From NCBI GenBank assembly GCA_017987615.1, contig JAGNTI010000099.1, positions 1 through 5,448 of the forward strand: 5,448 nt of DNA, read 5' to 3'. The notes under the pieces were generated by a model that saw only the letters and a program-made list of their open reading frames with translations, ran no database searches and was not told the origin of the DNA. A program made the position numbers and the translations under genes. Shown one piece after another: positions 1-5,109 of this stretch; the first letter of the stretch is position 1; the number at the start of each line of letters is the position of its first letter. The DNA is from Sediminibacterium sp. (GTDB lineage Bacteria; Bacteroidota; Bacteroidia; Chitinophagales; Chitinophagaceae).

Positions 1-255
1 GGGTTCGTGACAGGTGGCGCAACTAACGGTGTTGTCACTACTAAGCAGGGGGTCATAAAATAATTTTTTACCCAGTGCGATGCCTTCTTTTGTAAGTGGA
101 CTCTCATTAAAATTGTATACTGGTGCTGGCCAGCCTTTAGGGCTTACAAACTTTACGGGGGTTGGTTTATATGAAAAAATAGCGGTTGCACCCATGCATA
201 GCGCGGCAAATGAAATTGTTGTAATGATGGACGCAACAGAAATTTTCATAGACAT
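1..255 (-). CDS. Di-haem cytochrome-c peroxidase (CCP/MauG family), N-terminal part, cut by window edge
   Basis: This is the first 85 residues of an exported haem protein that, by family, reduces hydrogen peroxide with electrons from small c-type cytochromes in the periplasm; some relatives oxidise other substrates. An N-terminal hydrophobic stretch (about residues 5-27) follows a lysine and looks like a signal peptide or membrane anchor. After it comes the family hallmark: a Leu-Gly-Lys-Lys-Leu-Phe-Tyr-Asp block (61-68), then a Ser-Cys-Ala-Thr-Cys-His haem-binding motif with C79, C82 and H83 (bases 7-21). The second haem site and the calcium region would lie outside the window. In-frame ATGs exist at 267, 255 and 249, and no Shine-Dalgarno sequence separates them; 255 is a compromise and 249 gives the most typical signal peptide (MKIS). 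It is divergent from dtd. The haem motif and flanks make the family fairly sure; the exact substrate is not known. Confidence 0.85.
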   Translation of the reverse strand, partial: MSMKISVASIITTISFAALCMGATAIFSYKPTPVKFVSPKGWPAPVYNFNESPLTKEGIALGKKLFYDPLLSSDNTVSCATCHEP

Positions 256-276
256 AAATAGAAGCATGTTAAAGGT

Positions 277-306
277 ACAAACGTCTTTATTAATATCTTC
301 ATGCAA
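277..306 (-). promoter_or_regulatory. Putative Bacteroidota promoter of the cytochrome-c peroxidase gene
   Basis: Read on the minus strand, TTG (306-304) is followed by an 18-base spacer and GACGTTTG (285-278). This matches the Bacteroidota pattern TTG-N17-23-TAnnTTTG at all but one fixed position of the -7 box. Transcription would start near 270-272. That is almost on the ATG at 267 and about 15-20 bases ahead of those at 255 and 249. Confidence 0.45.
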
Positions 307-314
307 GAAACATT

Positions 315-322
315 TAAGTTAG
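315..322 (+). promoter_or_regulatory. Weak -7-like element in front of dtd
   Basis: TAAGTTAG fits TAnnTTTG at five of the six fixed positions and ends 7 bases before the dtd ATG. No good -33 TTG is found at the normal distance; a TTTA at 286-289 is 25 bases away. If real, the dtd mRNA would be nearly leaderless and its promoter would abut the divergent cytochrome peroxidase promoter. Confidence 0.2.
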
Positions 323-329
323 CGTTATT

Positions 330-782
330 ATGAGAGTTGTTATTCAGCGTGTACTCGAAGCATCGGTGGTGGTAGATGAAAAAGTAGTAGGAGCTATTGG
401 TAATGGCCTACTTGTGCTGCTTGGCATAGAAGACGCAGATACTATAGAGGATATTACCTGGCTTAGTAATAAAATTACAGGACTAAGGCTTTTTGATGAC
501 GCAGCGGGCGTTATGAATTTGTCTGTTAAAGACATAGGCGGCGATATTTTACTCATTAGCCAGTTTACACTTTTAGCGAGTACAAAAAAAGGCAATAGAC
601 CTTCTTATATTAAAGCGTCTAAGCCTCCTATTGCAGTGCCTTTGTATGAACAAATGATTTTGACCCTAAGTAATGATTTAGGCAAAGCGGTGCAAACAGG
701 CATTTTTGGCGCAGACATGAAAGTGAGCCTTATTAATAACGGCCCGGTTACGATAACCATAGACTCTAAAAACAAAGAATAA
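330..782 (+). CDS. dtd: D-aminoacyl-tRNA deacylase (DTD)
   Basis: DTD is a cytosolic homodimeric enzyme that hydrolyses the ester bond of D-aminoacyl-tRNAs (and glycyl-tRNA-Ala mischarges), so that D-amino acids do not enter proteins. The 150-residue length and the start MRVVIQRV are typical of the family. Both signature motifs are intact: SQFTL at 77-81, with T80 in the catalytic pocket, and NNGPVT at 136-141, which carries the Gly-cisPro pair (G138-P139) that gives chiral selectivity. The TGIFGADM block (123-130) is also conserved. The ATG start is fixed by homology, since the conserved beta strand begins at residue 2. The stop codon overlaps the start of the MazG-like gene (TAATG), which indicates an operon with translational coupling. 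Identification is secure. Confidence 0.97.
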   Translation: MRVVIQRVLEASVVVDEKVVGAIGNGLLVLLGIEDADTIEDITWLSNKITGLRLFDDAAGVMNLSVKDIGGDILLISQFTLLASTKKGNRPSYIKASKPPIAVPLYEQMILTLSNDLGKAVQTGIFGADMKVSLINNGPVTITIDSKNKE

Positions 783-1108
783 TGACTATTGAAAAAGCAC
801 AACAAGACGTAGATACTTGGATTCAAACCGTTGGCGTTAGGTATTTTAATGAGCTTACTAATATGGGCATACTCATGGAAGAAGTAGGGGAATTGAGTAG
901 AATACTAGTACGAAAATATGGCGAACAATCTTTTAAAGCCGGAGAGTCTGATAAAGATATTGCAGATGAAATGGCCGATGTATTGTGGGTGCTGATTTGC
1001 CTCGCCAATCAAACAGGTGTAGACCTTACTAAAGCACTCGAAAAAAACTTTGATAAAAAAAATAATAGAGATGCTACCAGGCATATCAACAACGAGAAAT
1101 TAAAATAA
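782..1108 (+). CDS. MazG-like nucleotide pyrophosphohydrolase
   Basis: This 108-residue, all-alpha protein belongs to the MazG/dUTPase-like NTP pyrophosphohydrolase superfamily. Such enzymes cleave (d)NTPs, often non-canonical ones, to the monophosphate and pyrophosphate. The magnesium-binding motif is complete: EEVGE at 33-37 (E33, E34, E37) followed by ADEMAD at 61-66 (E63, D66). A basic C-terminal tail follows (N89, K92 and K93 region, R96). Its size fits single-domain MazG-like or iMazG proteins, not the tandem-domain MazG of E. coli, so I give no gene symbol. The ATG overlaps the dtd stop by one base, so it is probably co-transcribed and coupled with dtd. Both act as housecleaning enzymes: one clears wrongly charged tRNA, the other unwanted nucleotides. 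The actual nucleotide substrate cannot be read from the sequence. Confidence 0.9.
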   Translation: MTIEKAQQDVDTWIQTVGVRYFNELTNMGILMEEVGELSRILVRKYGEQSFKAGESDKDIADEMADVLWVLICLANQTGVDLTKALEKNFDKKNNRDATRHINNEKLK

Positions 1109-1154
1109 TTTTCTCGTCTAATTGGGTCGATTACCGCAATAAAAAGTTGGATTA

Positions 1155-1187
1155 AAAAAGGCGCGCTTGAATCAAGCGCGCCTTTTT
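1155..1187. terminator. Bidirectional intrinsic terminator between the convergent dtd operon and pepP
   Basis: A perfect 15-bp stem (1155-1169 pairing with 1173-1187) has an AAT loop. Its core is GGCGCGCTTG / CAAGCGCGCC, flanked by five or more A on the left and five T on the right. Because the arms end in A and T runs, it can terminate transcripts from both sides. It lies 46 bases after the MazG-like stop and 20 bases past the pepP stop. Confidence 0.92.
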
Positions 1188-1207
1188 ATGTTGAGTAAAC
1201 TCAAAAA

Positions 1208-2611
1208 TTATTTGCTTTCAAAAATACTTTTTTGTTTTGCCATTTTTTCAATGTCGGCAACGGTTCTTGGAGAAGAAGCCGATAGGTTTTGATTACCTGT
1301 TGGCGTAATTAAAATATCATCTTCAATTCTTACACCAATGCTCCACCATTTTTTATCGCAGTTGCTTCCTGGTGGAATATATATACCAGGCTCAACGGTT
1401 AATACCACACCTGGATCTAATGTGCGAGGTCCCATGTCATGCACGTCTAAACCTAAATGGTGAGACGTACCGTGCGGAAAATATTTACGTGCTTCAGCTT
1501 CTGTTTTTACAATACCTAGTGCTACAAGACCTTTATTTACAACGGCTCTTGCAGCTGCATCTACAGACGCAAATGGAGCGCCTGGCTTACATGCAGCAAT
1601 GCCAGCGTCTTGGGCAGCAAGTACCAGTTCGTAAATAATTTTTTGTTCTGGCGAAAACTTGCCGTTTGCAGGTACTGTTCTAGTAACGTCTGCAGTATAA
1701 CCATGGTATTCTGCAGCGCAATCACTTAACAATAAATCACCATCATTCATTAATTTAAGATTGGTGACATAGTGCAGTACGCAAGCGTTTTCGGCAGCAC
1801 CGTTAATGCTTGGGTAGCCAGGATATTCAGAACCATTTTTCTTGAAATTATATTCCATAATGGCTTGTGCTTGATATTCAGTCATGCCAGGCTTTATAGC
1901 ACGCATAACGTCGTTGTGACCTTCGCAACTCATAGCAGCAGCTTTACTAATAAGTGCAATTTCTTCTGGTTGTTTAATGCCTCTTAAGCCAGATAAAATG
2001 CCTTGTAAACTACGCCCAGCAACAGGTTTGTTGGAAGCAGCAATAGCGCTGTCAACAATAGTAGCCATGCGGGTTAAAGGATCAACACTTTTTTTATAGG
2101 TGTAAAAAACATCTTCGTTTTTATACGCTGTAAATACAGAATCGATGCTTGAAAAATTAATCGTGCTCGCGTTAAATTTATCGTTGGTGAAAACGTTGGC
2201 AATTTTATATTTTTCTTGCACGCCTTCTGCACCTAATATTTTTCCGGTCCATAATTCTCTTTGCGGATCACGGTTTTGAACAAAAATAAATTCGGTACCG
2301 GTTTTATCTAAAATGGTTACAGGCTGCTTGAATAATAACAAAACTGCATTAGGTTCTTCTAGACCTGTAAAGTAGTAGAAGTTTTTATTTTGTGAATATT
2401 GAAAATCAACATCATTGGTTCTCACACGCACCTGCGAAGCAAAGAAAATACCTACTCCGTTTTTAGAGAGCTTTTCTTTAAAAGCTGCTCTACGGCCAGC
2501 ATGAAACTCGGGCGTTAAATAATCACTTGGGTAAAGGGTTGTTTGCTGTGCAAAAACCAGTAAAGGAGCCACAAAAGTGAGCATCCACGTCATCAGTTTC
2601 TTTTTATTCAT
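1208..2611 (-). CDS. pepP: Exported Xaa-Pro aminopeptidase (aminopeptidase P, peptidase family M24B)
   Basis: Aminopeptidase P removes the N-terminal residue from peptides whose second residue is proline, using two metal ions (usually Mn2+). The 467-residue protein has an N-terminal signal peptide: MNKKK, a hydrophobic core at 6-20, and a likely cut after the VFA at 19-21. An AMP_N domain (about 30-175) and the C-terminal pita-bread catalytic domain (about 215-450) follow. All five metal ligands are visible: D297 and D308, spaced 11 apart as in E. coli PepP, H384 in GTSHHLGLDVHD, E407 in TVEPG, and E430 in VRIED. The accessory histidines H280 and H391 are also present. E. coli PepP is cytosolic, whereas this form should be periplasmic or surface-exposed, suggesting a role in using external or envelope-derived peptides. 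The start is fixed by the signal peptide. The gene is monocistronic by layout: divergent from glyS and convergent with dtd. Confidence 0.95.
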   Translation of the reverse strand: MNKKKLMTWMLTFVAPLLVFAQQTTLYPSDYLTPEFHAGRRAAFKEKLSKNGVGIFFASQVRVRTNDVDFQYSQNKNFYYFTGLEEPNAVLLLFKQPVTILDKTGTEFIFVQNRDPQRELWTGKILGAEGVQEKYKIANVFTNDKFNASTINFSSIDSVFTAYKNEDVFYTYKKSVDPLTRMATIVDSAIAASNKPVAGRSLQGILSGLRGIKQPEEIALISKAAAMSCEGHNDVMRAIKPGMTEYQAQAIMEYNFKKNGSEYPGYPSINGAAENACVLHYVTNLKLMNDGDLLLSDCAAEYHGYTADVTRTVPANGKFSPEQKIIYELVLAAQDAGIAACKPGAPFASVDAAARAVVNKGLVALGIVKTEAEARKYFPHGTSHHLGLDVHDMGPRTLDPGVVLTVEPGIYIPPGSNCDKKWWSIGVRIEDDILITPTGNQNLSASSPRTVADIEKMAKQKSIFESK

Positions 2612-2632
2612 GGTGTTTTAAATTTATCCCGC

Positions 2633-2669
2633 TAAAGCTATAGGATTTCTCTGAGTCAGAGAAAAAAAA
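2633..2669 (-). promoter_or_regulatory. Putative pepP promoter
   Basis: On the minus strand TAGCTTTA (2640-2633) matches TAnnTTTG except for the last base. An eight-T run (2669-2662) lies 21 bases upstream in the place of the -33 element. Transcription would start near 2626, giving a leader of about 15 bases before the ATG at 2611. The spacer is almost filled by a 19-bp palindrome. Confidence 0.35.
2646..2664. repeat. 19-bp perfect palindrome (operator-like) between pepP and glyS
   Basis: TTTCTCTGAGTCAGAGAAA is a perfect inverted repeat with 9-base arms around a central G. It sits inside the putative spacer between the -33 and -7 elements of pepP and about 50 bases upstream of the glyS -7 box. 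Such a position suits a dimeric regulator. As RNA it could only form a modest A/U-rich hairpin. No U run follows it on the plus strand, and on the minus strand the T run comes before it, so it is not a terminator. Confidence 0.5.
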
Positions 2670-2710
2670 TGGATAAAGGGGCTAAAGCGCCTTTTTTAGG
2701 GAGAATGGCT

Positions 2711-2718
2711 TATTTTTG
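2711..2718 (+). promoter_or_regulatory. glyS -7 element (Bacteroidota type)
   Basis: TATTTTTG is an exact match to TAnnTTTG and ends 6 bases before the ATG at 2725. Transcription should start at or within a couple of bases of that ATG. No convincing -33 TTG is seen; the T run at 2692-2697 is slightly too close. The in-frame TTG at 2716 is part of this box, so it cannot be the translation start of a transcript made from here. Confidence 0.5.
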
Positions 2719-2724
2719 CCCTGT

Positions 2725-4203
2725 ATGAGTAAGCCCGCGTTAACCCCACAAGAAAATAATTTTCAGGCCATTATATCGCATGCCAAAGAGTATGGATTTG
2801 TGTTCCCTAGTAGTGAAATTTATGATGGTTTAAGTGCTGTATATGATTACGGTCCTTACGGGTCTGAACTCAAAAAAAATATCAGGGATTATTGGTGGCA
2901 TAGCATGACCCAAATGCATGAAAACATTGTGGGTATTGATGCCGCGATATTTATGCACCCCACCACTTGGAAAGCGAGCGGTCACGTAGATAGTTTTAGT
3001 GACCCCTTAATTGACAATAAAGATTCTCAAAAGCGCTATAGAGTAGATCATTTGATTGAAGCCAAAGCCGACAGCTTACGCGCGGCCGGCGCAGCAGCAG
3101 AGGCAGATGCACTGATTGCCAAAATGGACGAACTACTTGGTTCGGATAATTTTGAAGCCCTTCAGCAATTACTGGTGGATCAGAAAATTACTTGTAGCGT
3201 AAGTGGCACTTCTAATTGGACGGCTATTAGACAGTTTAATTTAATGTTTGATACACAGTTAGGTTCTGTAGCCGAAGATGCCAATACTATTTATTTAAGA
3301 CCAGAAACCGCACAAGGTATTTTTGTAAACTTTTTAAACGTGCAAAAAACAGCGCGCATGAAAGTGCCGTTTGGTATTGCGCAAACTGGAAAGGCTTTCA
3401 GAAATGAAATTGTAGCGCGTCAATTTATATTTAGAATGCGTGAGTTTGAACAAATGGAAATGCAGTTTTTTGTACGTCCTGGCACGCAAAAAAAATGGTA
3501 TGACTATTGGAAAGAAGCGCGTTTAAATTGGCATACCGAGTTAGGCATGCCTGCAAATAAATACCGTTTTCATGACCACGTAAAACTTGCGCATTATGCA
3601 GACGCTGCATTAGATATCGAGTTTGAATTTCCATTTGGATTTAAAGAATTAGAAGGCATACATTCCCGTACCGATTTTGATTTGACTAGACACCAAGAGT
3701 TTAGTAAAAAGAAGCAACAATATTTTGATAACGACATCGACGAAGCAACCGGAAAGCCTTTCGGCAACTACATTCCGTACGTTATTGAAACTTCTATAGG
3801 ACTTGATCGTATGTTTTTAGCCGTTTTAAGTAACGCCTACGAAGAAGAAAAAATTACCAAAGAAGATGGCAGCACAGACGAACGCGTTGTGCTTCATATT
3901 CCTGCAAAAATTGCGCCTGTTAAACTCGCTATTTTACCGCTTGTTAAAAAGGATGGTCTTCCAGAAATTGCACGTGAACTAATGGATAGCTGTAAAGGTC
4001 AATTCAAATGTTTCTACGAAGAAAAAGATGCGATTGGAAAACGATACCGCAGACAAGATGCTATTGGTACTCCGTTTTGTGTAACCATTGATCATCAAAC
4101 AAAAGAAGATCAAACGGTTACCATTCGTTACCGTGATGCGATGACGCAAGAACGTGTGCATATTAGCAAGGTAAAAGAGATTGTGTTGGGGGCTATTGCT
4201 TAA
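2725..4203 (+). CDS. glyS: Glycine--tRNA ligase (single-chain, alpha2 class II type)
   Basis: This cytosolic enzyme charges tRNA-Gly with glycine using ATP. The 492 residues correspond to the homodimeric GlyRS found in Bacteroidota, Thermus and eukaryotes, not the two-subunit GlyQ/GlyS of E. coli. Class II features in order are: the N-terminal YDYGPYG motif (40-46) ahead of motif 1; LRPETAQGIF (191-200); motif 2, with FRNE (225-228) and RMREFEQME (237-245); EGIHSRTDFDL (310-320); and motif 3 SIGLDR (357-362). The ETS at 355-357 probably holds the Glu and Ser that bind glycine, as in the Thermus enzyme. The anticodon-binding (HGTP) domain covers about 392-492. An Ala-rich helical insert (about 114-140) lies between the catalytic blocks. 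ATG 2725 is preferred over the upstream in-frame TTG, which lies in the -7 box. The stop codon overlaps that of the convergent reductase gene. Confidence 0.97.
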   Translation: MSKPALTPQENNFQAIISHAKEYGFVFPSSEIYDGLSAVYDYGPYGSELKKNIRDYWWHSMTQMHENIVGIDAAIFMHPTTWKASGHVDSFSDPLIDNKDSQKRYRVDHLIEAKADSLRAAGAAAEADALIAKMDELLGSDNFEALQQLLVDQKITCSVSGTSNWTAIRQFNLMFDTQLGSVAEDANTIYLRPETAQGIFVNFLNVQKTARMKVPFGIAQTGKAFRNEIVARQFIFRMREFEQMEMQFFVRPGTQKKWYDYWKEARLNWHTELGMPANKYRFHDHVKLAHYADAALDIEFEFPFGFKELEGIHSRTDFDLTRHQEFSKKKQQYFDNDIDEATGKPFGNYIPYVIETSIGLDRMFLAVLSNAYEEEKITKEDGSTDERVVLHIPAKIAPVKLAILPLVKKDGLPEIARELMDSCKGQFKCFYEEKDAIGKRYRRQDAIGTPFCVTIDHQTKEDQTVTIRYRDAMTQERVHISKVKEIVLGAIA

Positions 4204-4925
4204 CCATATATCTCTAGGTGAATGTCTTTTTTGTCGTAGCCTGCTGCAAGTATGCGCTCCTTGGCTTCGTCAATCATGTTTTTCCAGCCGCACAAATAAA
4301 AACGCGCCGGATGTTTGTCCGCTATTAATTTTTCATACACAGCGTGAACATAACCAGTATGTGCGCCATCTGGGGTACTATCTTCTCTAGAAAAAACGGG
4401 GTGATAAAAAAAGTTGTTTTCTAGGCTTTCAAGCGCCTTAAGTTCATGCCCATAGAGGCAATCACAGATTTTACGACACCCAAAAATGAGGTGAATATTT
4501 TTGTGCGCTATTTTTTGCTGATGGATATAATTTACCATCGACCTAAATGGCGCAATACCCGTTCCGGTGCAAATTAAATACAGGTCTTTATCAAGCGTTT
4601 CAGGTAAGGTAAACACGCCTACTGGTCCTCTTAATGTAAGATTGCTGCCCACTTTTATTTCATTGAATAGGTAGGGTGTTCCAAGGCCATCCTCCAATAA
4701 AACAATAACGAGTTCTATAATATTGGTACCATCAGGGGCAGAAGCAATAGAGTAACTACGCCAGCGTTTGTTGGTTTTTTCGTGGATGGGTAAATCAAGT
4801 GTAACAAACTGCCCTGGTTTAAAATCAAAAACGTCCAATTCTGGAATTTGTATCCAAAAACGCCTGGTTGTAGCCGATGCGTTTTCAATTTTGATAACCG
4901 TTCCTGTACGCCAAGGTTGCAGCAT
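4200..4925 (-). CDS. Ferredoxin--NADP reductase-like flavoprotein (FAD/NAD(P)-binding oxidoreductase)
   Basis: A soluble two-domain flavoenzyme that, by family, passes electrons between NAD(P)H and a one-electron carrier such as ferredoxin or flavodoxin. Residues here count from GTG 4943. The FAD domain (about 12-115) shows FKPGQFV (41-47), the flavin-binding RSYS (62-65) and GLGT (86-89). The NAD(P) domain (about 118-247) has the pyrophosphate-binding CTGTGIAPFRS (125-135), LIFGCRK (152-158), YLCGWKNMI (216-224) and a C-terminal HLEIYG. There is no 2Fe-2S domain, so it resembles Fpr, not a phthalate-dioxygenase-type reductase. The longest frame begins at a GTG (4943). ATG 4925 is preferred because GTG starts are rare in this group and the conserved part begins at WRTGTV; it gives 241 residues. 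Three cysteines (C156, C160, C162) cluster beside the nucleotide site, which I would not expect. The electron partner is unknown. Confidence 0.9.
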   Translation of the reverse strand: MLQPWRTGTVIKIENASATTRRFWIQIPELDVFDFKPGQFVTLDLPIHEKTNKRWRSYSIASAPDGTNIIELVIVLLEDGLGTPYLFNEIKVGSNLTLRGPVGVFTLPETLDKDLYLICTGTGIAPFRSMVNYIHQQKIAHKNIHLIFGCRKICDCLYGHELKALESLENNFFYHPVFSREDSTPDGAHTGYVHAVYEKLIADKHPARFYLCGWKNMIDEAKERILAAGYDKKDIHLEIYG

Positions 4926-4977
4926 GGATTTACTGTTTGACACAATTTAAATGAATGCAGCCGAAGTATAAAATAAA

Positions 4978-5001
4978 TTCTGCGCAAAAATGGGCGCAGG
5001 A
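4978..5001. repeat. Small inverted repeat in the reductase upstream region
   Basis: CTGCGC (4980-4985) pairs with GCGCAG (4994-4999) around an 8-base loop, extended by a G-T pair and one A-T pair. On the minus strand it is followed by AATTTATTTTAT, so it could be a weak second terminator for the gene ending at 5095 or part of the reductase leader. The rest of 4926-5022 shows no clear promoter; only partial -7-like matches occur. Confidence 0.3.
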
Positions 5002-5022
5002 AATTTTGGGCAAAAAAAATGC

Positions 5023-5055
5023 AAAAAAAATCCGAGGGCGAAGCCCTCGGATTTT
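5023..5055 (-). terminator. Intrinsic terminator downstream of the metalloprotease gene
   Basis: A perfect 13-bp stem (5027-5039 with 5043-5055, core CCGAGGGC / GCCCTCGG) closes a three-base loop. Read on the minus strand it is followed by a run of eight T (5030-5023). It lies 40 bases past the stop codon at 5095 and separates that gene from the reductase gene, so the two are probably not one operon. The four T on the plus side (5052-5055) are part of the stem, so action in that direction would be weaker. Confidence 0.88.
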
Positions 5056-5057
5056 CC

Positions 5058-5109
5058 GATCTAAAAAAATTTCAGATCTAAATCATTCAAAAATTTATTT
5101 AGGATCTAA
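5058..5109. repeat. Three copies of GATCTAA around the metalloprotease stop codon
   Basis: GATCTAA occurs at 5058-5064, 5075-5081 and 5103-5109. The first copy also forms a 5-bp inverted pair (GATCT 5058-5062 with AGATC 5074-5078) around an A/T-rich 11-base loop. The last copy lies inside the coding region (Asp-Leu codons near the C-terminus). Spacing is irregular (17 and 28 bases). Function is unknown and chance is possible in this AT-rich stretch. Confidence 0.25.

Noticed and set aside
181..210. Possible lipobox at the cysteine (C20) in the peroxidase leader
   Set aside because: The residues before the cysteine are Ala-Ala-Leu, with Leu at -1 where Gly, Ala or Ser is needed, so a lipoprotein is unlikely.
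80..322. Open plus-strand frame of 80 codons at the left end
   Set aside because: It is antisense to the cytochrome peroxidase N-terminus, which shows a signal peptide and a CxxCH haem motif; the plus-strand product has no recognisable feature.
1093..1114. AT-rich imperfect hairpin GAGAAATTA / TAATTTTCTC across the MazG-like stop
   Set aside because: It has a bulge, almost no GC pairs and no U run after it; the strong terminator at 1155-1187 explains termination.
1372..1987. Two plus-strand open frames inside pepP (1372-1638, 1772-1987)
   Set aside because: Both are antisense to the conserved catalytic domain of pepP and their products are low-complexity or featureless.
2652..2658. TGAGTCA, the eukaryotic AP-1 site, at the palindrome centre
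   Set aside because: This is a bacterial sequence; the similarity is coincidental and says nothing about the regulator.
2675..2694. Possible plus-strand terminator (AAAGGGGC-TAAA-GCGCCTTT followed by T)
   Set aside because: The stem has a G-G mismatch and only two pairs next to the loop, and no plus-strand gene ends upstream of it.
2716..2724. TTG start giving three extra residues on GlyRS
   Set aside because: The TTG is part of the TATTTTTG -7 box, and homologues of this type align from the MSKP-like start onward.
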